Of a DNA stretch of 64,000 nucleotides, positions 8,357 through 17,308 are shown piece by piece. This DNA is from Ensifer adhaerens (GTDB lineage: Bacteria; Pseudomonadota; Alphaproteobacteria; Rhizobiales; Rhizobiaceae), in the NCBI RefSeq assembly GCF_002940685.1, contig NZ_PNFP01000007.1, positions 248,001 through 312,000 of the forward strand, given 5' to 3'. The position numbers were made by a program, and so were the translations under genes. Position 1 is the stretch's first letter, and every line of letters starts with the position of its first letter. The notes below the pieces were generated by a model. It searched no databases. It saw only the letters and a list, made by a program, of their open reading frames with translations, and had not been told where the DNA came from.

Positions 8357-9313
8357 GTGACCGAGACAGCCGCCCTGCCGATCGAGCAGTCCAAATACGA
8401 TCTCCTGATTGCAACCGCGCGAGACGAAACGCCGGCGGTCACCATCGTCGCGCACCCGTGTGACGAGACCTCGTTGCGTGGCGCGCTCGAGGCGGCCCAA
8501 TCCAGTCTGATCACGCCCATTCTCGTCGGGCCGGAAACGAAGATTCGCAGCGTTGCCGCCGACCATGGCCTCGACCTCGGCAGCTACGAGATTGTCGATG
8601 CGCCGCACAGCCATGCGGCGGCGGCCAAAGCGGTGGCGATGATCCGCGAGGGCCGCGGCGAACTGCTGATGAAGGGTAGCCTGCATACGGACGAGTTGAT
8701 GAAGGAGGTCGCAGCGTCGGCGACCGGGCTTCGGACCGACCGGAGGATCAGCCACGTCTTCATCATGGACGTGCCCGGGCATGCCGAGACGCTGTTCATC
8801 ACCGATGCCGCGATCAACATCTTTCCCGACCTCGAAGCCAAGCGCGACATCGTGCAGAACGCCATCGACCTCTGGGTGACGATCGGTCTCGGCGAGCCGC
8901 GCGTCGCCATTCTTTCTGCGGTTGAAACGGTGACGACGAAGATCCCCTCGACGATCGAGGCGGCAGCACTCTGCAAGATGGCCGAACGCGGCCAGATTAC
9001 CGGCGGCCTCATCGACGGCCCGCTCGCCTTCGACAATGCGATCGACCCGGAGGCAGCGCGCATCAAGGGCATCACGTCGCCTGTGGCCGGCCGCGGACAG
9101 ATCCTGGTGGTACCCGATCTGGAGGCGGGCAACATGCTGGCCAAGAACCTCACCTTCCTCTCCCACGCTGACGCCGCCGGCATCGTGCTGGGCGCGCGGG
9201 TTCCAATCGTGCTGACGTCGCGGGCGGACTCGGTGCGCACGCGCCTTGCCTCCTGCGCCGTCGCCTCGCTCTATGCGGCGCGGCGGCGCGCCATGCAGAT
9301 CCCGGCGGTGTGA
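8357..9313 (+). CDS. pta: Phosphate acetyltransferase (PTA/PTB family)
   Basis: A 318-residue protein of the phosphate acetyl/butyryltransferase fold, interconverting acetyl-CoA and acetyl phosphate. It has the compact single-domain form, without the N-terminal domains of E. coli Pta. Visible family features are the [16 protein letters not shown] start and the [22 protein letters not shown] segment with NMLAKNL near the C-terminus. The GTG start at 8357 follows GAGGAGT and lies 11 bp after the DUF3141 stop. Its stop codon overlaps the acetate kinase region, so translation is probably coupled. A phosphate butyryltransferase function cannot be excluded from sequence alone, but adjacency to ackA favours acetate metabolism. 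Confidence 0.9.
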   Translation: MTETAALPIEQSKYDLLIATARDETPAVTIVAHPCDETSLRGALEAAQSSLITPILVGPETKIRSVAADHGLDLGSYEIVDAPHSHAAAAKAVAMIREGRGELLMKGSLHTDELMKEVAASATGLRTDRRISHVFIMDVPGHAETLFITDAAINIFPDLEAKRDIVQNAIDLWVTIGLGEPRVAILSAVETVTTKIPSTIEAAALCKMAERGQITGGLIDGPLAFDNAIDPEAARIKGITSPVAGRGQILVVPDLEAGNMLAKNLTFLSHADAAGIVLGARVPIVLTSRADSVRTRLASCAVASLYAARRRAMQIPAV

Positions 9314-9315
9314 CC

Positions 9316-10500
9316 ATGGAGGCGCTTCTCGTCGTCAATGCCGGCTCGTCGAGCCTGAAGTTCCAGGTGTTCGGGATCACCGATCAGGGGCTCGAACGCC
9401 AGGTCAAGGGGCAGATCGGCGGTATCGGCACACGTCCGCGGCTACAGGCGAAGGGCGCCGACGGCGCCGTGCTGATCGACAAGAGCTATGATGCCGACGC
9501 CGTCGGCGATCTGCCGGCCGCGATCGCGGCGGCGCGCGACTGGCTGCTGACGCTGGAGGGCTTCACCTTGCGGGCCGTCGGCCACCGGGTGGTGCATGGC
9601 GGCCCCGATTTTGCTGCGCCGGTGCTGATCGATGCCGGCGTGCTCGATCGCCTCGCGAGCTACCAGGATCTCGCCCCGCTTCACCAGCCCAACAATCTTG
9701 CGCCGATCCGTCAGGCGATGGCGATCAATCCTGATGTGCCGCAGGTCGCCTGTTTCGATACCGCCTTCCATCATGGTCACCCGGAAGAGGTGAACTGCTA
9801 CGCCATGCCGCGCAGCTTCTATGACGATGGCGTGCGGCGTTACGGCTTCCACGGCCTTTCCTATGAATATATCTCGGAGCGCCTGAGGGATGTGGCGCCC
9901 GAGGTCGCGGGTGGCCGCGTCATCGTTGCGCATCTCGGCAGCGGCGCCTCGATGTGCGCGCTCAGCAATGGCCACAGTGTCGAGAGCACCATGGGTTTCA
10001 CGGCGCTCGACGGTCTGCCGATGGGAACGCGGCCTGGCCAGCTCGATCCGGGCGTCGTCCTCTATCTGATCCTGCAGCGCGGCATGAGCGCCCAGGCCGT
10101 TTCGGACCTGCTTTATCATGACGCCGGCCTCAAGGGGCTCTCCGGTGTGTCGAACGACATGCGCGACCTTCTTGCCAGCACGGATCCCCATGCCAGGCTC
10201 GCCATCGATCACTTCGTCTATCGCAGTGGGCTCAATGTCGGGATGCTTGCGGCCGCGCTTCGCGGCATCGACGCTTTCGTCTTCACGGCGGGCGTCGGCG
10301 AGAACTCGGCGCCGATCCGCGCCCGCATTGCAGAGAACATCGCCTGGCTCGGCGCCGAACTCGACCCGGCCGCCAACGAGGCGGGAGCGACGCTCATTTC
10401 TACGCCATCAAGCCGCGTTGCGCTCTATGTCATTCCAACCGACGAGGAGCTGATGATCGCGCGCCACACGCTCGCACTGCTTAAAACCCGCGCAGCCTGA
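9316..10500 (+). CDS. ackA: Acetate kinase
   Basis: A 394-residue ASKHA-fold kinase, converting acetyl phosphate plus ADP to acetate plus ATP and the reverse. The signature [13 protein letters not shown] is at the N-terminus, with [48 protein letters not shown] and FTAGVGEN following in canonical order. The ATG at 9316 is two bases after the pta stop; a GTG at 9310 overlapping that stop is an alternative giving two extra residues. With Pta it forms the acetyl-CoA to acetate overflow or ATP-yielding route, useful under low oxygen, which fits the FNR-type box upstream of the operon. Confidence 0.95.
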   Translation: MEALLVVNAGSSSLKFQVFGITDQGLERQVKGQIGGIGTRPRLQAKGADGAVLIDKSYDADAVGDLPAAIAAARDWLLTLEGFTLRAVGHRVVHGGPDFAAPVLIDAGVLDRLASYQDLAPLHQPNNLAPIRQAMAINPDVPQVACFDTAFHHGHPEEVNCYAMPRSFYDDGVRRYGFHGLSYEYISERLRDVAPEVAGGRVIVAHLGSGASMCALSNGHSVESTMGFTALDGLPMGTRPGQLDPGVVLYLILQRGMSAQAVSDLLYHDAGLKGLSGVSNDMRDLLASTDPHARLAIDHFVYRSGLNVGMLAAALRGIDAFVFTAGVGENSAPIRARIAENIAWLGAELDPAANEAGATLISTPSSRVALYVIPTDEELMIARHTLALLKTRAA

Positions 10501-10517
10501 CCCATCGGAGACGTTTG

Positions 10518-11303
10518 ATGTCCATTCCTGTCGCAAAGGCCAAACTTCTCGATGGCCGCAAGGGCCTGATCGTCGGCATTGCCAATGATCGCTCGATCGC
10601 CTGGGGCTGCGCCCGTGCCTTCCACGCCTTCGGGGCGGAGGTGGCTGTCACCTATCTGAACGACAAGGCAAAACCCTATGTGGAGCCCTTGGCGCGTGAG
10701 ATCGAGGCGCCGATCTTCCTGCCGCTCGACGTCGCCGTTCCCGGCCAGATGGAGGCTGTGTTCGAGGAGATCGAGAAGACCTGGGGCGAGCTCGATTTCG
10801 TCGTCCATTCGATCGCCTTTTCGCCGAAGGACACGCTCGGCGGACGCGTGGTCGACGTCCCGCGCGAGGGGTTCCTCAAGACCATGGACATCTCTTGCTG
10901 GTCCTTCATCCGTATGGCGCATCTTGCCGAGCCGTTGATGAAGAACGGCGGCACGCTTTTCACCATGACCTATCACGGCTCGCAGGTGGTGGTCGAAAAC
11001 TACAACATCATGGGCGTCGCCAAGGCGGCGCTGGAAAGTGCCGTGCGCTACCTGGCCGCCGAGCTCGGTCCCAAGGGCATCCGCGTCCACGCCATTTCAC
11101 CCGGCGCCCTTGCCACCCGTGCCGCCTCCGGCATTCCGGAGTTCGACGCCCTGCTTGAAAAGACCAAGGTCAAGTCGCCGAGCCGCGAGCTGATCGATAT
11201 CGACGATGTCGGTGCGGCGACTGCCTTCCTCGCGCACGATGCCGCGCGGCTGATCACCGGCCAGGTGCTCTATGTCGACGGCGGCTACCACATCATCGAC
11301 TAG
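10518..11303 (+). CDS. fabI: Enoyl-[acyl-carrier-protein] reductase (NADH), FabI
   Basis: A 261-residue SDR-superfamily enoyl-ACP reductase, performing the last reduction of fatty acid elongation. The cofactor segment GLIVGIANDRSIAWG is typical of FabI (not the GxxxGxG of classical SDRs), and the active-site tyrosines and lysine are present: Y152 in MTYHGS, Y162 and K169 in YNIMGVAK. The ATG at 10518 follows CGGAG and lies 17 bp after ackA, closing the operon. Because rhizobia usually carry a housekeeping fabI elsewhere, this is likely a second copy (FabI2-like) co-regulated with pta-ackA; that is inference. A role in acyl chain supply for the DUF3141 protein is possible. Confidence 0.93.
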   Translation: MSIPVAKAKLLDGRKGLIVGIANDRSIAWGCARAFHAFGAEVAVTYLNDKAKPYVEPLAREIEAPIFLPLDVAVPGQMEAVFEEIEKTWGELDFVVHSIAFSPKDTLGGRVVDVPREGFLKTMDISCWSFIRMAHLAEPLMKNGGTLFTMTYHGSQVVVENYNIMGVAKAALESAVRYLAAELGPKGIRVHAISPGALATRAASGIPEFDALLEKTKVKSPSRELIDIDDVGAATAFLAHDAARLITGQVLYVDGGYHIID

Positions 11304-11321
11304 CCGCCGTGCTTGCGTCGG

Positions 11322-12797
11322 TCAGATGTTGCCCATGCAGAGATATTTCATCTCTAGATAGTCCTCGAGCCCGTGGCGCGAGCCTTCGCGGCCGATGCCC
11401 GATTGCTTGATGCCGCCGAAGGGGGCAGCTTCCGAAGACATGCGGCCGGTGTTGATGCCGACCATGCCGTATTCCAGCGCTTCCGCCACATGCCAGACGC
11501 GCTTCAGGTTCTCGGCGTAGAAATAGGCGGCAAGGCCGTAGATCGTGTCGTTGGCCTCGGCGATGACCTGCTCGGCGGTTTCGAAGCGGATGATCGGCGC
11601 GATCGGGCCGAAAGTTTCTTCCTGGGCGACCCGCATGTCAGTTGAAATGCCTGTTAACACCGTCGGCTCGAAGAAGGTGCCGGACGCGCCGATCCTTTTA
11701 CCGCCGGCGCGCACCCTGGCGCCCTTGGAAACGGCGTCGGCGACATGGGCCTCGATCTTTTCGATCGCGTGCCTGTCGATCATCGGGCCGATGGTGATGC
11801 CGGAGGTAAAGCCGTCACCGACTGTCAGCTCGGCGACGCGCTTCACGAATTTCTCGGCAAAGGCATCGTGCACGCCCGCTTGCACATAGATCCGGTTGGC
11901 CGAGACGCAGGTCTGGCCGGCATTGCGGAACTTGGCCTGAATGGCGCCATCCACCGCCTCGTCGATGTCTGCGTCGTCGAAGACGATGAAGGGGGCGTTG
12001 CCTCCAAGTTCGAGGCTGACCTTCTTGATCTGGTCGGAGCACTGCCGCATCAACAGCCGCCCGACTTCGGTCGAGCCGGTGAAGCTGATCTTGCGCACCT
12101 TCGGATTGCTGCAGAGTTCACGGCCGATGGCGGCACCTTCAGACGCGTAGAGCAGGTTGAGGACACCCTCGGGAAAGCCTGCCTTTTCGGCGAGCACGAA
12201 CATCGCGCCGGCAACGAGCGGCGTCTGCTCGGCGGGCTTCAAGACGATGGCGCAGCCGGCAGCCAAGGCCGGCGATATCTTGCGGGCGACCATCGAAGCC
12301 GGAAAGTTCCAGGGCGTGATGGTGCCGACGACGCCAACCGGCTGCTTGATGACGAGCATGCGCCGGTCGTTGGCAGGTGCGGGGAAGGTCTCGCCATAGA
12401 TGCGTTTTGCTTCCTCGGCATACCACTCGACATAGGCCGCCGCATGCAGCACCTCGCCCTTCGATTCAGAAATCGGCTTGCCCATCTCGGCCGTCAGGAT
12501 CGCGGCGAGATCGTCGGCATGCGCGACGATCAGATCGTGCCAGCGGCGAAGCACGGCGCTCCTGTCCTTGGCGGGCTTTGCAGCCCACAGAACCTGCGCT
12601 CTTGCCGCAGCCTCGATCGCCGCGTGGGCCTCGCCGATGCCCATGTCCGGAAGGGTCGCCAGCTTTTCGCCCGTCGACGGGTTGAAGACGTCGAAGGTTG
12701 CGCCCGTCCAGTTCGCAGCGACATGCGCGATGGTGTACAGCGGCGCGAACAGGTCGGCGGCGCGCAGGTGCTTGGTCAAGGCTGGGGTCAAGGTCAT
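11322..12797 (-). CDS. gabD: NAD(P)-dependent succinate-semialdehyde dehydrogenase
   Basis: A 491-residue aldehyde dehydrogenase. The Rossmann segment contains FTGSTEVGR, the general-base region reads LELGGNAPFIVFDDAD, and the nucleophile is the cysteine in NAGQTCVSANR, the GabD-type pattern. It oxidises succinate semialdehyde to succinate in the GABA shunt. The ATG at 12797 is preferred because GGAGGA lies about 10 bp upstream; an ATG nine bases earlier lies too close to that site. It is convergent with fabI (18 bp apart) and downstream of gabT on the same strand, 258 bp apart, so it may have its own promoter as well as readthrough from gabT. Confidence 0.93.
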   Translation of the reverse strand: MTLTPALTKHLRAADLFAPLYTIAHVAANWTGATFDVFNPSTGEKLATLPDMGIGEAHAAIEAAARAQVLWAAKPAKDRSAVLRRWHDLIVAHADDLAAILTAEMGKPISESKGEVLHAAAYVEWYAEEAKRIYGETFPAPANDRRMLVIKQPVGVVGTITPWNFPASMVARKISPALAAGCAIVLKPAEQTPLVAGAMFVLAEKAGFPEGVLNLLYASEGAAIGRELCSNPKVRKISFTGSTEVGRLLMRQCSDQIKKVSLELGGNAPFIVFDDADIDEAVDGAIQAKFRNAGQTCVSANRIYVQAGVHDAFAEKFVKRVAELTVGDGFTSGITIGPMIDRHAIEKIEAHVADAVSKGARVRAGGKRIGASGTFFEPTVLTGISTDMRVAQEETFGPIAPIIRFETAEQVIAEANDTIYGLAAYFYAENLKRVWHVAEALEYGMVGINTGRMSSEAAPFGGIKQSGIGREGSRHGLEDYLEMKYLCMGNI

Positions 12798-13055
12798 TGC
12801 GGGCATCCTCCGGCGATGGCCTGCCACGAGACGGCAGGCCCGCTTTTGCTTGTTCTTGCGGCTGCCGGTCGAGGCCGGCACCCGAGCTTTGCGCGTCTGA
12901 ATTGGCGCGCAGCCTCAACAGCGCCGCGCGCTCTTCAGATCGCGCTAAGGCCGCCGTAGCACTTTGAATTGCTGCATAAATTTTCCCTCAAGTCGATCCC
13001 GATTTCAGGAATTATGCAAAGCGGGCGACCGCGTGTGCGCCCGCCCGCCCGGGCA

Positions 13056-14324
13056 TCAGCCACGCGCCGCGAGGATCGACGCCTCCAGAATATCGAGCGC
13101 TTCGGCGAAGACCTCGTCCTGGATGGTGATCGGTGCGAGGAAGCGGATGACGTTGCCGTGCACGCCGCAGGTGAGGAGGATCAAGCCTTTTTCGAGTGCG
13201 ATCAGCCGCACCTTGTTGGCGAAGTCGGCACTCGGCAGGTTGGTCTTCACGTCGTTGAACTCGACGGCGTTCATGAAGCCCGGGCCGCGGATGTCGGCGA
13301 TTTCGGGCACCTGCTCGCGGATTGCGGCAAGGCGCTGCTTCAGCCGGCCGCCGAGCTGTTCGGCGCGTTCGCAGAGCTTCTCTTCGGCGATCACGTCAAG
13401 CACCGCGTGGGCGGCGGCGATACCGAGCGGGTTGCCGCCATAGGTACCGCCAAGGCCGCCCGGGGCCGGCGCGTCCATGACTTCGGCGCGGCCGGTGACG
13501 GCGGCGAGCGGGAAGCCGCCGGCAAGGCTCTTGGCCATGGTGGTGATGTCGGGTGCGACATCATGATGGTCCATGGCAAACATCTTGCCGGTGCGGGCAA
13601 AGCCGGTCTGGACTTCGTCGGCGATCAGGAGAATGCCGTGCTGGTCGCAGATTTCGCGCAGCGCCTTCATGAAGGCGGCAGGCGCCGGATAGAAGCCACC
13701 TTCGCCCTGCACCGGCTCGAGAATGATCGCCGCGACCCGGCCCGGATCGACGTCGGCGGCAAAGAGCTTCTTGAGGGCTGCGAGCGACTGTTCGGTGGTA
13801 ATCCCGTGCAGTTCGATCGGGAAGGGGGCGTGGAAGACGTCGCCCGGCATCGCACCGAAGCCGACCTTGTAGGGAACGACCTTGCCGGTCAGCGCCATGC
13901 CCATGAAGGTGCGGCCGTGGAAGCCGCCCGAGAAGGCGATGACCGCCTGGCGGCCAGTCGCGGCGCGGGCAATCTTGACAGCGTTTTCGACAGCTTCGGC
14001 GCCGGTCGTCACGAAAATCGTCTTCTTGGCGAAGTCGCCGGGCGTCAGCGCGTTCAGCCTTTCGGCGAGATGCACATAGGATTCGTAGGGAACGACCTGG
14101 TGGCAGGTGTGGGTGAAGCGATCGATCTGCGCCTTGACCGCTTCGATGACCTTCGGGTGACGATGGCCCGTGTTGACGACCGCAATGCCCGAGGCGAAAT
14201 CGATGTAGCGATTGCCTTCCTTGTCCCAGATCTCCGAGTTTTCAGCGCGATCGGCGTAGATCTGAGTGGTCATGCCGACGCCGCGCGAGATGGCGGCGTT
14301 CTTGCGATCGGTGAGGGTGGTCAT
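13056..14324 (-). CDS. gabT: 4-aminobutyrate--2-oxoglutarate transaminase
   Basis: A 422-residue class III PLP-dependent aminotransferase. The subgroup features are GAEAVENAVKIAR, the phosphate-binding AFSGGFHGRT, LLIADEVQTGFARTG (PLP-contacting Asp) and the Schiff-base lysine in MAKSLAGGFP. It transfers the amino group of GABA to 2-oxoglutarate, giving succinate semialdehyde for the neighbouring GabD. The ATG at 14324 has AGGA about 10 bp upstream. It is divergent from a MerR/XRE/cupin regulator, which is the obvious candidate for its control. The 258 bp between gabT and gabD contain a TGCATAA...TTATGCA inverted repeat and a GC-rich hairpin, and no other gene that I can see. Confidence 0.93.
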   Translation of the reverse strand: MTTLTDRKNAAISRGVGMTTQIYADRAENSEIWDKEGNRYIDFASGIAVVNTGHRHPKVIEAVKAQIDRFTHTCHQVVPYESYVHLAERLNALTPGDFAKKTIFVTTGAEAVENAVKIARAATGRQAVIAFSGGFHGRTFMGMALTGKVVPYKVGFGAMPGDVFHAPFPIELHGITTEQSLAALKKLFAADVDPGRVAAIILEPVQGEGGFYPAPAAFMKALREICDQHGILLIADEVQTGFARTGKMFAMDHHDVAPDITTMAKSLAGGFPLAAVTGRAEVMDAPAPGGLGGTYGGNPLGIAAAHAVLDVIAEEKLCERAEQLGGRLKQRLAAIREQVPEIADIRGPGFMNAVEFNDVKTNLPSADFANKVRLIALEKGLILLTCGVHGNVIRFLAPITIQDEVFAEALDILEASILAARG

Positions 14325-14354
14325 GGCGCGTTCCTGTCGTCTGGAGTTAATATA

Positions 14355-14371
14355 TTGCATTTTTTCTGCAA
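14355..14371. promoter_or_regulatory. Candidate operator upstream of gabT (TTGCA-N7-TGCAA)
   Basis: A perfect 5-bp inverted repeat with a 7-bp T-rich spacer lies 31 bp before the gabT start in the 225-bp region shared with the divergent regulator gene. A related GATTGCAAATC element occurs about 35 bp further upstream. Assignment to the neighbouring regulator is by position. Confidence 0.35.
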
Positions 14372-14549
14372 GTTTATTCTGGAAGTGGTACACCTTTCAC
14401 AGTCGATTGCAAATCAAATTTGGTGATCGAGACACCACGGCTGCTGATGCGCCGTTCTTGTCAGATCTCGATCCCCACGGCTAAGGTTGCGGACACGCCG
14501 GAATTGTACGGATTCGGGCAGCGCCGTTGGGCGGTAAAGGGAAATTGGA

Positions 14550-15362
14550 ATGGGCGCAGTGCGCTACAAGGTCGCCGAGGCGGCGCGATTGGCGGGGGTT
14601 TCCGCCTCGACGCTGAGGCTATGGGAGACGCAAGGGCTGGTCGTGCCCGAACGCTCGCCGACGGGACACCGGCAATATACCGAGACCGATCTCGCACGGC
14701 TGAAGCGCATCTCCTGGTTCCGGGCCGAGCGCGGCCTCAATCCGGCTGCGATCCGAGAGGCGCTGGAGGCGGAAGCTGCTGCGGACGACCAGAGCCCTTC
14801 GGCTACGAGCGACAGCGCCGACAATCAGGTCGGGCGCAAGCTCAGGAGCCTGAGGCACGCGGCCGGCAAGACGCTGGAGCAGGTGGCCGGAGATATCGGC
14901 ATCGCCGCTTCCGTGCTGTCGACGCTGGAGCGCACGTCGCAGGGCGTCTCGGTCGCCGTGCTGCACAATATCGCGGAATTCTTCGGCACGACGGTGTCGA
15001 GCCTTTCCGGCGAGGAGGAGGCGGATGCGCGCGCGGTCGTCAGGGCCGGCGAATGGCGGACATGGCCGCGCACGACGCCCGGCGTCACCGTGCAACTGCT
15101 TGCCGACGGCCGCAACCAGATGGATTGTCACCGCTTCGTGCTGGAGCCGGGCGCGTCGAGCGAAGGCGCCTACCGGCATGAGGGCGAGGAATTCGTCTAT
15201 GTGCTCTCGGGCCGCGTCGAGTTCATTCTCGACAGCGACCAGTTTTATGACCTCGGCGTCGGCGACTCGCTCTATTTTGAAAGCAAGCGGCGTCATGCCT
15301 GGACGAACCGGCATGACGGCGAGACCGTGCTGCTGTGGGTCAACACGCCGCCGACGTTCTGA
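14550..15362 (+). CDS. Three-domain regulator: MerR-like HTH + XRE HTH + cupin
   Basis: A 270-residue protein with two different DNA-binding domains. Residues about 5-70 form a MerR-type winged helix (YKVAEAARLAGVSASTLRLW, then GHRQYTETDLARL). Residues about 96-150 form an XRE/Cro helix-turn-helix (LRHAAGKTLEQVAGDIGIAA, then STLERTSQGVSV). Residues about 185-268 are a cupin sensor domain (RHEGEEFVYVLSG, GDSLYFESKRRHAW). XRE-cupin regulators such as PuuR often control amine or GABA-related catabolism, so control of the divergent gabT is plausible. The MerR-XRE double head is uncommon, and how both heads use DNA is not known. Both HTH assignments come from recognised motifs, not from a domain search. 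Confidence 0.85.
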   Translation: MGAVRYKVAEAARLAGVSASTLRLWETQGLVVPERSPTGHRQYTETDLARLKRISWFRAERGLNPAAIREALEAEAAADDQSPSATSDSADNQVGRKLRSLRHAAGKTLEQVAGDIGIAASVLSTLERTSQGVSVAVLHNIAEFFGTTVSSLSGEEEADARAVVRAGEWRTWPRTTPGVTVQLLADGRNQMDCHRFVLEPGASSEGAYRHEGEEFVYVLSGRVEFILDSDQFYDLGVGDSLYFESKRRHAWTNRHDGETVLLWVNTPPTF

Positions 15363-15401
15363 TCGTCGGCCGCTCACACGGCATTACCCACTTGAAACGA
15401 G

Positions 15402-15436
15402 ATCGGCGCGCGGTCCGAATTGAACCGCGCGCCGAT
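15402..15436 (+). terminator. GC-rich hairpin after the MerR-XRE-cupin gene
   Basis: Perfect 13-bp arms (15402-15414 and 15424-15436, ATCGGCGCGCGGT and its complement) with a 9-nt loop, followed by TGGTGTT. It is a likely transcription end for the regulator gene, 40 bp after its stop; the U-tract is weak. Confidence 0.6.
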
Positions 15437-15462
15437 TGGTGTTGCGAGCTTAGGCAAGCCGT

Positions 15463-15491
15463 CTGCTCCCCGATCCGGTGATCCGGAGCAG
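15463..15491 (-). terminator. Hairpin downstream of the aldolase gene
   Basis: CTGCTCC (15463-15469) and GGAGCAG (15485-15491) form a 7-bp stem. The loop itself contains GATCC/GGATC complementarity. It lies 15 bp beyond the aldolase stop codon. There is no clear U-tract, so termination is uncertain. Confidence 0.4.
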
Positions 15492-15505
15492 GGAGGGTTG
15501 TCGGC

Positions 15506-16549
15506 TCAGCCGGCGGCGTAGCGCTTTGCCATTTCCGGCAGGCGCAGCGTGCGGATCTTCGATGCCTTGCCGGCGGTGCGGAAGGCTTCGAAGCGCTCCC
15601 TGCAGACTTCGGTCATCAGCGCGGTTGCCGGCTTCAGGTAGGTGCGCGGATCGAAGTTTTCCGGGTTCTCGGCGAAGTTCTTGCGGATCGTGCCGGTCAT
15701 GGCGAGACGCAGGTCGGTGTCGATGTTGACCTTGCGCACGCCGAGCGGGATCGCCTTCTGGATTTCCGAGACCGGTACACCCCAGGTCGGCTTCATCTTG
15801 CCGCCATAGGTGTTGAAGAGGTCCTGCAGATCCTTCGGCACCGACGACGAGCCGTGCATGACGAGGTGGGTGTTCGGCAGCTTCTTGTTGATCTTGGCGA
15901 TCGTTTCGATCGACAGGATGTCGCCATCGGGCTCGCGGGTGAACTTGTAGGCGCCATGGCTGGTGCCGATCGCGACGGCGAGAGCATCGACACCCGTCTT
16001 GGTGACGAAGTCGAGCGCCTGGTCCGGATCGGTCAGCAGTTCTTCGCGCGACAGCTTGCCTTCGAAGCCGTGGCCGTCTTCCTTGTCGCCGGCGCCAGTT
16101 TCAAGGTTGCCGAGGCAGCCGAGTTCGCCTTCGACCGAAACGCCGGCCGCATGCGCGATCTTCACGACTTCGGCGGTGACGGCGACATTGTATTCATAGC
16201 TGGCAACGGTCTTGCCGTCCTTTTCCAGCGAGCCGTCCATCATGACGGAGGTGAAGCCGTTGGTGATGGCCGAGATGCAGGTCGACGGCTGGTCGCCGTG
16301 GTCGAGATGCAAACAGACCGGGATATGCGGGTATTCTTCCGCCGCACCCAGGATCAGATGACGCAGGAACGCATCGCCCGCATAGGAGCGGGCGCCACGG
16401 CTGGCCTGAAGGATGACCGGACTGTCGGTGGCATCGGCGGCACGCATAACGGCCTGAATATATTCCAGATTGTTCACATTGAACGCCGGCAGCGCGTAGT
16501 CGTTCTCCGCCGCATGGTCGAGCAGTTGCCGCAATGTGATCAATGCCAT
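15506..16549 (-). CDS. fba: Class II fructose-bisphosphate aldolase
   Basis: A 347-residue metal-dependent aldolase of the class IIB (CbbA-like) type, which cleaves fructose-1,6-bisphosphate into two triose phosphates. It has the zinc-binding VCLHLDHGD segment, SVMMDGS, the EGELG motif with a metal ligand, [21 protein letters not shown] and [13 protein letters not shown], all in canonical order. The ATG has GGAGATAG directly upstream. It is monocistronic here, without the gap or pgk neighbours found in some genomes. It may serve gluconeogenesis or the Calvin-cycle branch; sequence alone does not decide. A large stem-loop lies 70-120 bp upstream of its start. Confidence 0.95.
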   Translation of the reverse strand: MALITLRQLLDHAAENDYALPAFNVNNLEYIQAVMRAADATDSPVILQASRGARSYAGDAFLRHLILGAAEEYPHIPVCLHLDHGDQPSTCISAITNGFTSVMMDGSLEKDGKTVASYEYNVAVTAEVVKIAHAAGVSVEGELGCLGNLETGAGDKEDGHGFEGKLSREELLTDPDQALDFVTKTGVDALAVAIGTSHGAYKFTREPDGDILSIETIAKINKKLPNTHLVMHGSSSVPKDLQDLFNTYGGKMKPTWGVPVSEIQKAIPLGVRKVNIDTDLRLAMTGTIRKNFAENPENFDPRTYLKPATALMTEVCRERFEAFRTAGKASKIRTLRLPEMAKRYAAG

Positions 16550-16617
16550 TCGCTATCTCCCTTTGGGTACTCGGTGCAACCTGCGCGGCGCACCACAAAA
16601 ACAATCCGGCCGATGAA

Positions 16618-16667
16618 CCGCACGAAATGCATCGATGGCAAAGTCGATGGCCGGCTTTTTCGTGCGG
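16618..16667. repeat. Long imperfectly nested stem-loop upstream of fba
   Basis: Perfect 10-bp arms CCGCACGAAA (16618-16627) and TTTCGTGCGG (16658-16667) enclose 30 bp. The enclosed part contains an inner ATCGA/TCGAT pair and two copies of TCGATGGC spaced by four bases. On the - strand this would lie in the fba 5' leader or its promoter region; on the + strand the second arm follows a T5 run. Function unknown. Confidence 0.45.
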
Positions 16668-17308
16668 CGTGACGGCGCGCGCGAATTGGTCGCGCCCACC
16701 GAAGTCAGGCGCACAATAGTTCATCGAAGTGGTTTGACAACCGGGCAAAAGGCAGGTTGCCAGAGGTCGAAACCCGCTTCAATCGATTTTACTGTGGACT
16801 GGATGCAACACCTTCAGTGTGAACCGTTTTCACTTTCTGGTGGTGCCTGGGAGGAGGGGGAGCCGAGGGTCTCGAATGCAACCATTGGGCGCCGGTTTCG
16901 TCCTCTACACCATGGCGATGGATGCCCTGTGGGAAACAGTCTGTCGACAGGGGGTGAACGGCTCGCAAGAAGATTGCGACAATGCCGCTCTTTCTTTACG
17001 CACATTACGTAAACTGCCGCTAAAATTCACAAACTTTGCATCGCGGATGATTCGAGGCTGATTTCGATTGAGAAAAGGCACGGACCTAAAACGTTGCAGT
17101 AGATTTCGCAAAAATGCCCTGTTCACGTCATATGCGCGTCGCAAAGGCGACGAAAAGAATCGCAAACAAAATACAACCTATGGGATAGGTCGATTCCCCT
17201 CCTATAGATAAAGATGCAGACAGTCGCAGAATCCGCCTTGCGTTCGCGAACGATTTGCACTTCTCTCCTGCGATCACAAACCCAAAAAAGGGGAAGGAGA
17301 GAAACAAA
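16668..17308. other. Intergenic region without recognisable genes
   Basis: About 640 bp between the fba upstream stem-loop and oppA. Short open frames exist but none has a plausible ribosome site together with a protein-like sequence. The right half (about 16980-17300) is markedly more AT-rich than the surroundings, as expected of a promoter/leader. It contains a CCTAT-GGG-ATAGG dyad (17177-17189) with a CCTATAG half-site at 17201, about 100 bp before oppA. A small RNA or leader peptide cannot be excluded. Confidence 0.5.

Noticed and set aside
6063-8414. 783-codon open frame on the - strand opposite the DUF3141 gene
   Set aside because: No motif or ribosome site; the + strand protein has family features and operon context.
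9310-9315. GTG start for ackA overlapping the pta stop
   Set aside because: It would add only two residues; the ATG at 9316 fits the acetate kinase N-terminus. The GTG cannot be fully excluded.
16635-17012. 125-codon open frame in the gap between fba and oppA
   Set aside because: No ribosome site, a low-complexity and unlikely protein sequence, and it runs into the stem-loop region upstream of fba.
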